The notes under the pieces: model-generated
Told to the model about the DNA's origin: nothing
What the model saw: only the letters and a program-made list of their open reading frames with translations
Database searches by the model: none
In this document: positions 25,179 to 33,387 of the stretch, piece by piece
Position numbering within the stretch: position 1 is the stretch's first letter
How the letters are laid out: the number at the start of each line of letters is the position of its first letter
Program-made: the position numbers and the translations under genes
Assembly (NCBI GenBank): GCA_016722065.1
Contig: JADKGX010000001.1
Coordinates: 1,178,001-1,242,000, forward strand
Origin: Planctomycetota bacterium
GTDB lineage: Bacteria > Planctomycetota > UBA8742 > UBA2392
Reading direction: 5' to 3'
DNA length: 64,000 nucleotides

Positions 25179-25604
25179 ATGGATATCCAGTCGCGCCAGA
25201 AAGCCATCATCGACGAATACACCGCCATTGCGGACTGGGAAGAACGTTACCGCCGCATCATCGAGGCCGGGCGTGAGCTTGCCGCCATGGACGAAGCCCA
25301 CAAAACCGAAAAGAACAAGGTCAAAGGCTGCCAAAGCACCGTGTGGCTGAGCGCGGCCCTGCAGGATGGCCGCATTGTCCTGCAAGGCGACAGCGATGCG
25401 ATGATTGTGCGCGGCCTGATTGCGCTGTTGTTGCAGGTCTACAACGGCGCCACGCCCGCCGAAGTTCTGGCCACCCCGCCCGAGTTCATCAACGCCACGG
25501 GTTTAGGCAGCCACCTGAGCCAGACCCGCGCCAACGGCCTGGCAGCGATGGTCAAGCAGATCAAGCTGTACGCGACCGTGTTCGCCGCCATGCAAAAGAA
25601 GTAG
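25179..25604 (+). CDS. sufE: Sulfur acceptor SufE
   Basis: 141 residues from ATG 25179. The active-site cysteine is in KVKGCQSTVWL (Cys51), and the C-terminal part (GLGSHLSQTRANGLAAM) is typical of SufE. It receives persulfide from SufS and hands it to SufB. It is divergent from sufB, so the whole suf locus is built around one regulatory region; sufE is separated from its partner sufS, unlike the common sufSE order. Confidence 0.94.
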   Translation: MDIQSRQKAIIDEYTAIADWEERYRRIIEAGRELAAMDEAHKTEKNKVKGCQSTVWLSAALQDGRIVLQGDSDAMIVRGLIALLLQVYNGATPAEVLATPPEFINATGLGSHLSQTRANGLAAMVKQIKLYATVFAAMQKK

Positions 25605-25773
25605 CCCGCGGGCCAGCCCGACAATCCCGCCGGGCGCCAATCCATCCCGCGATTGTGTGGCCCCGACAATCCTGTCGGGCATTGATTCGCACCGCAACTG
25701 CTTGCCGCCAAGGCGCCAAGGCGCCAAGAGCGGCCTTGCTTCAAGCCCTTCCGATGCCCGTTCTTTGCTCGAA
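25605..25773. repeat. Spacer with palindromic REP-like hairpins
   Basis: GCCCGACAATCCCGCCGGGC at 25616-25635 and CCCCGACAATCCTGTCGGGC at 25661-25680, between two convergent genes. Near 25707-25727 there is a short AGGCGCCA tandem. Confidence 0.7.
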
Positions 25774-27153
25774 CTAGCGAACTGTGGCCAACACGCGATT
25801 GCTTTCTTTCAGGTAGGCCATGACCGGGTGGGTGTTATTGAGCCGCACCTCTATCGCTTCGCCGGATTGGCCAATCGCTGAAAACGGAAAATCTCGGGCA
25901 AAGTCTGCGGCCTGGGTACGCCATCCCGCCGGATCGCCGCCCTTGGCGGCGTAGAGCTTGACGGCCAGCAGCAGGCCCTCGGATTCCGCCAAGCCGGCGG
26001 CCGCTGTGGCCAACAGCTTGGTCTGGTCGAGTACCCAATCGCCTTTGTCGCGGTCACTGGTGTCCAGCAGCGTTGCTGCCTGTTGCGGATCGCGAAAGTT
26101 GCCCCCGCGCTTGTCCAAGCCGTCCAGCCGTGCGCCCCAGCCCTCGTGGCGCCGTTGCGAATCCTGCGCGGCGTGTTCCAGCCATTGCGAAAGCGATGTC
26201 GCCCCCTGGCTCTCAAAGGCTTGCTCTGTCCAGGATTTGGCGAACAGGGCTTGATGGTTCTCGCCCGCGTTTGCGGTGCGTGTCAACGCCAGCAGTTCCT
26301 CAACCCTTGCGATCTCCAGCACCTTGGGTGGCGTCAGCTGGTAGCGCGCCAGAAATTCCTCCAGTTGGGCAGGCGGCATTTCCCCCGTGCTTGCCAGCGG
26401 CAGCACGCCGCTGCGCAGCAGCACGGAGTGCATCAAGTCGCTGCAAAGCAGCCCGACCAGCGTGGGCCCCATTTGCGCGTTGCTGCAAAAGCCAGCCAGT
26501 TGCAGCAGTTCCTGCCAGCCCTGGTCCACTTGCCCGGTTGTGTACAGGCAGCGCACACGCACGACCATCACGCGCGTTGCGGCCCCAAAATTCGCAGGCA
26601 GGTCGACATTGCCCTGCAAGCTCACCTTCAGCAGCACCTGGCCCGATGCCGGGATAGCCGACGCCAACTGGCCGGGCAGATCGCTGGATTGATCCAGAAA
26701 CGGCTGCGACAAAGCCTGATCCCAGCCCTTGCCATCTTGGCGCAGCCAGGCATCCAGTTTGGTCGTGGATTCGATTTTCGCCGCCCGGGCGTTGATCGCA
26801 TCCAGCGCATGGCGGGCAGATTGGTCAAAGCCCGGCAGCTTGAACTTTTGCAGTTCCGGCTGTGCCTTCAACAGTTCCTGGCGCAAGGCCGCATCCAGGG
26901 CCAGCGAGCGTTTCCAGAACGCCACGCGCAGGTCGTCTATCGTCGGGTCGGGCGGCAGCAATTCGGCCAGCGCTTTTTCATGTTCGCTGCGCAAAGGCCC
27001 GGCAAAGCGCACGCGGCGCAGTTGCTGGGCCATGAAGTCCTGTTCGTTATCCGGCCGGGCCAAGGGCAGAAACCCCAGCCATGCCGACCCCGCAAGGGCG
27101 ACAACAACCAGCGCAATCGCGGCCAGTACTGCGATTCGTGTGCGTTTCTTCAT
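25774..27153 (-). CDS. Membrane-anchored or secreted protein of unknown function
   Basis: 459 residues from the ATG at 27153. A signal anchor (IAVLAAIALVVVALAGSAWLGFL) leads into a mostly helical, Leu/Gln/Ala-rich extracytoplasmic domain without cysteines in conserved patterns or a recognised motif. Low-level helical periodicity suggests a TPR-like or solenoid fold. It has no clear operon partner. Confidence 0.65.
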   Translation of the reverse strand: MKKRTRIAVLAAIALVVVALAGSAWLGFLPLARPDNEQDFMAQQLRRVRFAGPLRSEHEKALAELLPPDPTIDDLRVAFWKRSLALDAALRQELLKAQPELQKFKLPGFDQSARHALDAINARAAKIESTTKLDAWLRQDGKGWDQALSQPFLDQSSDLPGQLASAIPASGQVLLKVSLQGNVDLPANFGAATRVMVVRVRCLYTTGQVDQGWQELLQLAGFCSNAQMGPTLVGLLCSDLMHSVLLRSGVLPLASTGEMPPAQLEEFLARYQLTPPKVLEIARVEELLALTRTANAGENHQALFAKSWTEQAFESQGATSLSQWLEHAAQDSQRRHEGWGARLDGLDKRGGNFRDPQQAATLLDTSDRDKGDWVLDQTKLLATAAAGLAESEGLLLAVKLYAAKGGDPAGWRTQAADFARDFPFSAIGQSGEAIEVRLNNTHPVMAYLKESNRVLATVR

Positions 27154-27364
27154 GCCCAAAGTGTAGACACGCCAACGCGGCCCGCGACTGCATTTCTGGC
27201 CTGTGTTTGTACCCCTGCGCGCCAAAGCAGCCCCGGCCACAAGGCCCGGGGGGCGGGGGGTCGCTCTGCCTGTGCTTGCGGCGGGGGCGGTGCCGCGGGC
27301 GGCACGAAGACGCCCCGGTCGTGCTCGACCGGGGCGCTGTGTTTCGGGTTTGGGTTGCTTTGGA
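27154..27364. other. Intergenic, GC-rich spacer with a terminator
   Basis: No gene is seen. The 27311-27336 hairpin ends the minus-strand gene from 27365. Confidence 0.5.
27311..27336 (-). terminator. Hairpin after the beta-helix lipoprotein gene
   Basis: Perfect 11-bp stem CGCCCCGGTCG / CGACCGGGGCG with a TGCT loop, 29 bp beyond the stop codon; T-tract weak. Confidence 0.65.
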
Positions 27365-29158
27365 TCAGGGCGAGCCCATGGCCTCGTGGCGAAGCTGGGC
27401 CGGAATCTTGTTGGTCAGGCTTGTTGCCACATCGGGGCCAAAGGCCGGCCAGGGGCTGCTGCCCCAGAACGCTGGCTTTTGCGCGTAGGTCAGGGAAGGC
27501 GGCATGGACTGCACTGCAATGCTGGCGTCCCATTTGACGCCGTTGGTCACGGCGTCCCAGTTGCCGTGGCGAATCATGGTCGCCGCAATCTGCGTGTCAC
27601 TGCCGCTGGTGCTGCCGCTGTTGTTGGCATAGCCCAGCTTGAAGATGATCTTGCCGCCGTAGTAGGCGTAGGGCGTGCAGTTTTCCTCGAACTCGGTTTC
27701 AAAGCCCGGCGTGCCCAGCACGTTGCCCACAATGTTTTCGTACTTGTGCCAGATGTAGAAATCCATCAGCCAGGTGCCGTAGTTCAGGCCGGAAGGCTGG
27801 GCAATGTAGACCCGGTTGCGAAAGTAGGTGTTGTGGCTGGCCGAGCCCCAGTACATGTCGCCCATGATTTTTCCGCCGACGACGTTGTTCTCGATCAGGT
27901 TCATCATCGGGTGCGGGCCGTGTTCGACAATCGCGGGCTGGGCCCACTCCGGGTCGCTGTACTTTGGCTTGTTGATGAAGTTGCCCGATACCACGTTGCC
28001 ACAGGCCCCGCCCTCAAAGGCAATCGGCACGTGCAGGCTGTAGAAAATGTTGTCCTCTACCAGCGAGGCCGTGATCATGTTGCCCAGAAACAGGCCATAG
28101 GCGCGGTCCGGGCCGTAGTTGCCCGTGCCGTCATGAAACACGCAACCGCGGATTTCGCATTGCATGTCGTGCAGCATCCAGATGTGCCGGCGGCGCGAGC
28201 CCTTCATATCAATGTTCTTGAGCCAGCACTGGTAAGCCCCGAACATCCACATGGTGTCGCGGGCGTCGGCGGTGTTGTCGACGGCAAAGTCTTCCAGCCC
28301 GGCGCCGGTGGTGATGCCCTTGACCTGGATGCCCTGCGGAATCAGTGACGCCGAGTAGTTGGCATACAGGGGCGGCTCAAACGTGATCTGCGTGGCGGTG
28401 CGGGTAAGCACCTTGACCAGTTGGCCCATGCAGCGGTCGCCGTTTTCGCGCCCGCACCAGGTGGCCCCGCCGCTGGTGCCGCCGGCGACAACATTCTGGC
28501 CATCGGATTTCTGGTCGATGCACAGCACATCGCCGACGGCCCAGTTGTTGCTGGCCGTGCTGAGTGTCGTGCTGCCCTTGCTGAAGCCCCCGGTCAGGTT
28601 GTGCGGGCTGGTTGCATAAAACACCCCGTCCTCAAAGGCCGCATCCTGAATGCGCAGCACAAAACTGGCGCTGCCCATCCACTTGAGCGTGCAGGCGGCC
28701 ATGCCCGCGCCGCGCAGCACCACGCCGCTGCGCAGTTCCAGTGCGGCGTTCAGCCGGTACACACCGGCGGGCATGTACACCACCTGGCCCGCGGGGCAGG
28801 CGTTGATCGCGGCCTGGATGGCCGGCGCATCGTTGGTTGTACCGTCGCCTTTGGCGTTGTAGGGCGCGGCCTTTACGTCGGCAAAAATCGTTGTGCGGGC
28901 GGGTATGCCCCCGGGGATGCCGGCCTGCCAGGTGATGCGCCGGTCAGCGGGAATCAATCCGGGCGCTGAGGGGTCGGTTACCGTGCCTCCGCCTCCGCCT
29001 CCGCCACCGCCTCCACCGCTGCCGCCTCCACCGCTGCCGCCGCCGCCAGGGCCTGGGGCCGGGGCAACTACGGCAAAGTTGCTGCCGCCGCCGCCGCCAT
29101 CAGCACAGGCTGCCAGCAGCAGCATCGAAAGGATCACCAGCATCATGCACTTGTTCAT
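27365..29158 (-). CDS. Secreted lipoprotein with pectate-lyase-like beta-helix
   Basis: 597 residues from the ATG at 29158 (GGAGG upstream). Signal peptide with lipobox LLAAC, so the mature protein is lipidated at Cys. A glycine-rich linker (over 20 Gly) follows, then a right-handed beta-helix of the pectate-lyase-3 type, opening with TIFADVKAAPYNAKGDGTTND and AIQAAINACPAGQVVYMPAG. Many Asn/Gly-rich coils continue to about residue 500. Probable polysaccharide binding or cleavage at the cell surface. It is divergent from the HTH-TPR regulator at 29283, with a short dyad between them. Confidence 0.85.
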   Translation of the reverse strand: MNKCMMLVILSMLLLAACADGGGGGSNFAVVAPAPGPGGGGSGGGGSGGGGGGGGGGGTVTDPSAPGLIPADRRITWQAGIPGGIPARTTIFADVKAAPYNAKGDGTTNDAPAIQAAINACPAGQVVYMPAGVYRLNAALELRSGVVLRGAGMAACTLKWMGSASFVLRIQDAAFEDGVFYATSPHNLTGGFSKGSTTLSTASNNWAVGDVLCIDQKSDGQNVVAGGTSGGATWCGRENGDRCMGQLVKVLTRTATQITFEPPLYANYSASLIPQGIQVKGITTGAGLEDFAVDNTADARDTMWMFGAYQCWLKNIDMKGSRRRHIWMLHDMQCEIRGCVFHDGTGNYGPDRAYGLFLGNMITASLVEDNIFYSLHVPIAFEGGACGNVVSGNFINKPKYSDPEWAQPAIVEHGPHPMMNLIENNVVGGKIMGDMYWGSASHNTYFRNRVYIAQPSGLNYGTWLMDFYIWHKYENIVGNVLGTPGFETEFEENCTPYAYYGGKIIFKLGYANNSGSTSGSDTQIAATMIRHGNWDAVTNGVKWDASIAVQSMPPSLTYAQKPAFWGSSPWPAFGPDVATSLTNKIPAQLRHEAMGSP

Positions 29159-29196
29159 GACCTGCCTCCGTTGTTCTGCGGCCATATTGCATATTC

Positions 29197-29246
29197 GTTA
29201 GTTGTCCGCGTAACAGTTCACGACGTCGACTAACAGAAGTGTTAAC
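29197..29246. promoter_or_regulatory. Candidate operator region between lipoprotein and regulator
   Basis: TAACA (29231-29235), four bases, TGTTA (29240-29244) is a perfect short inverted repeat. TAACAG also occurs at 29211, exactly 20 bp (two helical turns) before 29231, and GTTAG (29197-29201) is the inverse of CTAAC (29230-29234). The region lies between two divergent starts, as expected for a shared regulatory site. Confidence 0.4.
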
Positions 29247-29282
29247 ATGCCGGCCTGGCTTGACGTTTTGGACAGGTGCCCC

Positions 29283-30764
29283 ATGGACACGCCCCTGAGC
29301 TGGAGTGCTGAATCCAACGCCCTGCGCGCGCGGCTGGCACACATCACCCAGGGCCGCACCAAGGCCGAGATCGCCCGCAAGACCAACACCAGCATCACCA
29401 ACGTGGCGCGCTATCTGGCCGGCACGCGCATGCCCACGGAGTTCAGTGTCGCCGTGATCAAGGGGCTGGGCGTCAACCCGGCCTGGTGGCTGGCTGGCGA
29501 AGGCACGCCCTGGCTTGCCGATATCACCGCCGGCACCGGCAACATGGCCGGCAACGTGCTGGAACTGGTCGAGGCCATGAACGCTGTTTCCAGGATGCGG
29601 CTGGGCGCGCTGGCGCAGAAAAATCACCTCAAGGTGCTGCGCGAACTGAACGACGCTTTGGGCACCTACGACCGCCTGCGCGCCAAGTTGAACGTGCAAA
29701 GCCGCGGCATGTTTGAGCAACTGCTGGGCGACCTGACCCGCAGCCTGGACAAATTCAAGGTCAACCCGGCTGGCGAATTACTCAAGGCCGCCCAGCAGGT
29801 GGCCCGGCTTTGCGACGACCCGCAGTTACACCGCCAGTTGCTGGTGCAGCAGGCGCGCTTTCACTACACGCAGGTGGATTTCGAACAGGCACTTGCCTGC
29901 CAGCGCCGGCTGGTCATGCACCTGCTTGCGCAGGATGGCCAGCCCGACGAAGCCGGCTGCCAGAACGCCGTGAACCTGGTGCTGACACTGTTCACGCTGG
30001 CGCGATACGACCAGGCCCTGCGCACCTGCGAAGCCGCGCTGCAACTGATGCCCCGCCAGGCGCGCCAATGGACGGCCCAAACCGTGCTGGTGTTTCTCAA
30101 GGGCCGGTTGCTGGCCGAACAGGGCGAGTTGCTGCCCGGACTGGCGTTGATGACCGGCGAGCTGGCACGGGGCGGCCCGCCAGAGCCCGCCATGCGCGTG
30201 TGGGTGCTGGCGCATTTGCTGCGCGCCAACCTGGTGCGGCCCGTGGATGCCTTCCACTTTGGCGAGGATTCGCCGGCCAAGCCGCTGGTGATTCTGGAAC
30301 ACGCCTGCTGGCTGGAGGACGCTGGTTTTCTGCAACAGGCCTGCGAGTTCTGGGCCGAGCCGCGCTTCAACCAGTTGGGCGACTTGGCCCGCCCCAAGGT
30401 GCTGGGCCCGATTCTGCTGCGCGCCATGACCCGCAAAGACCGCAGCGTGATAGCGGATTTTGAGGCCATGCACCCCGCCGCCCTGGACGACAGCCGCCTG
30501 TACCCGCAGGTGTTTACAACCCAGTTGCACCGCGCCCTGGGCGACCGCAAGCAGGCCCAGCGCGTCTTTCAAGCCGCCCGCCGCAAGCTGGCTGAAACGC
30601 CAAAGGGCCAGCACATCGGCCTGCTGACCCAGGCCACCCACCACCGCAACGCGCTGTGGCTGGACAAAGCCGCCAAGCCGGAGGACATCGCGGGCGCCCG
30701 CCAGTTCTTTGAAACCCACCTGGCCCGGGGTTTTGCCTGTTTCAAGGAAATGGCAGCCGTTTAA
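29283..30764 (+). CDS. HTH (Cro/CI-like) regulator with TPR-like C-terminal domain, copy 1
   Basis: 493 residues from ATG 29283 (AGGTG upstream). N-terminal helix-turn-helix: KAEIARKTNTSITNVARYL, then GLGVNPAWWLAGEGTPW. The remaining ~400 residues are helical repeats resembling TPRs (for example CQNAVNLVLTLFTLARYDQA). Closely related to the protein at 60585; both share the HTH, the NPAW-LAGEGTP segment and HLRVLRELNDAL-like phrases. HTH plus TPR is the architecture of RRNPP-type regulators that sense small signals. It is divergent from a surface lipoprotein gene, so it likely controls that gene; signal unknown. Confidence 0.8.
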   Translation: MDTPLSWSAESNALRARLAHITQGRTKAEIARKTNTSITNVARYLAGTRMPTEFSVAVIKGLGVNPAWWLAGEGTPWLADITAGTGNMAGNVLELVEAMNAVSRMRLGALAQKNHLKVLRELNDALGTYDRLRAKLNVQSRGMFEQLLGDLTRSLDKFKVNPAGELLKAAQQVARLCDDPQLHRQLLVQQARFHYTQVDFEQALACQRRLVMHLLAQDGQPDEAGCQNAVNLVLTLFTLARYDQALRTCEAALQLMPRQARQWTAQTVLVFLKGRLLAEQGELLPGLALMTGELARGGPPEPAMRVWVLAHLLRANLVRPVDAFHFGEDSPAKPLVILEHACWLEDAGFLQQACEFWAEPRFNQLGDLARPKVLGPILLRAMTRKDRSVIADFEAMHPAALDDSRLYPQVFTTQLHRALGDRKQAQRVFQAARRKLAETPKGQHIGLLTQATHHRNALWLDKAAKPEDIAGARQFFETHLARGFACFKEMAAV

Positions 30765-30865
30765 GCGGCGGTTTGCGTTTGGGGTGTCCCGCCGTTGCGG
30801 CTTTGGGCTTGGGGTGCCATGATTGCGGCGCTTGTGCCCCGTTGCCTGCCCCTGTGGTTACGCCC

Positions 30866-31549
30866 ATGCCCAGACAACTTCTTGCGCTGCTTGCACTGGC
30901 CTTGCTGCTGGGCGCCTGCGCCAGCAACCCGCCTGTCAACAACAGCGGCGATGCCGGCAAAGACGGCAGCGGCGACACCGCCGAGCCCGAAGACGACATG
31001 GCCAAGGTGGAGCGCGACGCGCTTTCCCGCATTGGCGATGTGCGCATCTACTACTTTCAGAAGCCCGGCATCAAACCCGCCGGCTACAACAGCGGACGCA
31101 CGATTGAACAGCCCCGCCAGCTTCATGTGCTGGTCAACAAGGGCCATTCCTGGTACCGCGATATCCCCGATTACAAGATGAAGCCTGAGGAACGCTATCT
31201 GCACAGCGTGGACATGCACGACCTGCTGCTGATCCTGCGCGACCAGGTGGGCTTCTTTGAAAAGGGCGCGGCCGTGAACATCAAGGGCGATGACCCCGTC
31301 AAGCGCGCCGAACGAGAAGACGCCACGGACCGCATGATCGCTGTCGAACAAATCAAGGACGGCAAGGTCAACACCAGCTATTTCGCGCGCCGCCTGCGCG
31401 AAGATTCAATCGATGCCGACCGCGCCAAACGCTTCAACGAAGCCCAGGCCTTTGTGCTTCAGGCCGTGGGCAACGCCCTGCCGCGCGGCAGTATCGGCGA
31501 CGGCAAAGGCGAAAACATTCTGGACCAGCAAAATCGCCGCGGACGCTAA
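30866..31549 (+). CDS. Lipoprotein of unknown function
   Basis: 227 residues from ATG 30866. Signal peptide with lipobox LLGAC. A short Asn/Gly/Asp-rich linker follows, then an alpha/beta domain (VRIYYFQKPGIKP, YLHSVDMHDLLLILRDQVGFF) with no recognised catalytic motif. It is 101 bp behind the HTH-TPR regulator on the same strand, perhaps in its operon. Its stop codon overlaps the stop of the convergent gene. Confidence 0.7.
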   Translation: MPRQLLALLALALLLGACASNPPVNNSGDAGKDGSGDTAEPEDDMAKVERDALSRIGDVRIYYFQKPGIKPAGYNSGRTIEQPRQLHVLVNKGHSWYRDIPDYKMKPEERYLHSVDMHDLLLILRDQVGFFEKGAAVNIKGDDPVKRAEREDATDRMIAVEQIKDGKVNTSYFARRLREDSIDADRAKRFNEAQAFVLQAVGNALPRGSIGDGKGENILDQQNRRGR

Positions 31550-33147
31550 CCCGCACCAGTACTGTCAGCCGTCATGGCTTGCAGCAGCGCGGGGTTGGAC
31601 TTGCCCAGCGCCTGCAGCGCGCCTGGTTGCCGAACTTCCAGGCGCTGCAGCAATGCGGCACGCAATGCCGGCGTAAGTTCCTGCGGCCGGTGGCCGCGAA
31701 ACAGCAGCGCCGGGCGCTTTTCTTTGATGGCGGCCTCAAGTTCAGCCAGTACTTCCCGCGCCGATTTTGTGGCCACGGCAAGGTCGCCCGTGGCCTTCTT
31801 CTGCTGCAGGGCCGTTTCCATGCCGGCCAGAATCAACCTGGCCGCGGCGACCCAGCGCGGGGCCGGGGCACAAGCCGCCAGCCGCGAAGTACCCTTGCCG
31901 GGCGCGTCCATGCTGCAGGCCAGGCTGGCCGCCACGCGCAGGCGCCAGACATCGCAATACTCCGGCACGTACTGGCCGCCGCCGCCGGTTTCAAACTCGA
32001 TGCGCGACTGTTGCAGGCGTTGTTGGGCCTCGGTTTCCCGGCCGGTCAACAGCAGCAGACCCGCGTGGGTGGCCAGGTATGCCGCAGAATAGATGGGCTG
32101 GCCGACTTCGCGGGCGATTTCCAGGGCTGCCAGAGCGGCCTGTTCGGATTGGTCCAGCCGCCCTAGCTGGCGCCAGATTTCAGACAGGCTGGCCAGCCCA
32201 AAGGCCTCCGACCGGCGCACGCCCAGACCACGCATGATCTCAATCGCCTGCTGGCACGCTGTCTCGGCCTTGGCGTAGTCGCCCAGTGCCAGCAACTGTC
32301 GGGCCTGGTTACTCAACAGAACCCCCAGGCCGCGCTGGTCGTTTTCGGCCCGAAAGTCGTCCGTCAATTCGCCCAGCAGTTGCAGGGCCTCACGGCGGCG
32401 ACCCGTCGCCCCCAGGTGGTTGGCCAGGTTGCCGCGAAAGTTGCGGGCAACTGACCGGTCATAGGTTTGTTCCAGCAGCGCGATTGCCTTTCGATACTCA
32501 GCTTCTGCCTCTGGTTGCCGGCCCTGTTGCTCCAGCAACGTGGCCTTGAGGTTGTGCAGTGTTGCGCGCTCTATGGGAGTGCTGGTGGGGTGGATGGCGG
32601 CCTCTGCCCTTGCGCACCATACGTTGGACGAATCGACAGCCCCGGCCAACAGTTCCATGTGCGCCAGGTCGCAGGCAATTTCGACCTGCTTGGCGAAATG
32701 GCCGGTCTCCACACTGAACTGGTAGGCGGCCGAACCTGCGGCCAGCGCTTCGGCGCGTCGGCCCAGGTCGGAAAACAACTCCCTGAGCGACTGGTGGGCT
32801 GCCATCAACTCCGCTGGCGCCAGCACGCCCAGCGCAATCAGGCGACGGCCGCATTCAATGCCTGCCTGCTGGACCCCACCGCGGCGCGAGTTACGCACCA
32901 CCAGCTCCAGGTACTTGGCCTCGCGCTGTTTTTGGGCCGGGTCGTCACTTTCGCCTCTGGCCTGGCGGGCATGCGCGGATAAATCGAGGGCCAGGCGGGC
33001 CAGGTCGTTTGGAAACTGCGTTTCGATGACATCCAGCGCAAGCCCGTGCAGGCGTTGGCGCTCGCTGGGCAGGTGCAATTGGTAGGCGACCTCGCGGTAC
33101 ACCGCGTGGGTGAACAGGTAGGCGTGCTCGGCGGAAACCTGATTCAT
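31546..33147 (-). CDS. TPR protein resembling the C-terminal half of a STAND/AAA ATPase
   Basis: 533 residues. The first ~40 (AYLFTHAVYREVAYQLHLPS, then RQRLHGLALDVIE) match the segment that in STAND-type regulators lies right after the ATPase domain, and the rest is a series of TPR motifs (LATHAGLLLLTGRETEAQQR and others). No ATPase motifs are present upstream, because a stop codon lies close before the ATG. This is either an N-terminally truncated relic or a stand-alone TPR protein. A Gln/Pro-rich C-terminal part (ELTPALRAALLQRLEV) ends it. Confidence 0.6.
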   Translation of the reverse strand: MNQVSAEHAYLFTHAVYREVAYQLHLPSERQRLHGLALDVIETQFPNDLARLALDLSAHARQARGESDDPAQKQREAKYLELVVRNSRRGGVQQAGIECGRRLIALGVLAPAELMAAHQSLRELFSDLGRRAEALAAGSAAYQFSVETGHFAKQVEIACDLAHMELLAGAVDSSNVWCARAEAAIHPTSTPIERATLHNLKATLLEQQGRQPEAEAEYRKAIALLEQTYDRSVARNFRGNLANHLGATGRRREALQLLGELTDDFRAENDQRGLGVLLSNQARQLLALGDYAKAETACQQAIEIMRGLGVRRSEAFGLASLSEIWRQLGRLDQSEQAALAALEIAREVGQPIYSAAYLATHAGLLLLTGRETEAQQRLQQSRIEFETGGGGQYVPEYCDVWRLRVAASLACSMDAPGKGTSRLAACAPAPRWVAAARLILAGMETALQQKKATGDLAVATKSAREVLAELEAAIKEKRPALLFRGHRPQELTPALRAALLQRLEVRQPGALQALGKSNPALLQAMTADSTGAG

Positions 33148-33387
33148 GCGCCAGGCCCGGGGGCGCGGGGGCCAGCATCATAACCAAAAGCAACGTGCTA
33201 TGCATGAAGCCCGCCGCCCGCGGGTGCGTTGACCCTTCAGCAACAGCACTAACACAGAGTAACGGAGGCCTTGCCGGTGGACGCAAACCAAGGGCTTTCT
33301 CTGTTACCCCGTAACTCCGTGTTCAAACCCGACCAAAGGCAACGGGGCTTGCCCATGCAAGCCCCGTTGATGTTGTGCAACTGACAC
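33148..33387. other. Intergenic spacer with a terminator
   Basis: Contains short ACGGAG/TAACTCCGT units near 33250-33320 and the terminator at 33341-33368; no gene visible. Confidence 0.5.
33341..33368 (-). terminator. Intrinsic terminator after the GEVED surface protein
   Basis: 12-bp perfect stem AACGGGGCTTGC / GCAAGCCCCGTT. On the minus strand it is followed by GCC and a TTT run (33335-33340), about 20 bp past the stop codon. Confidence 0.7.

Noticed and set aside
32945..33286. Signal-peptide-like frame overlapping the STAND/TPR gene
   Set aside because: The downstream part is a shifted translation of the TPR gene and has no protein character.
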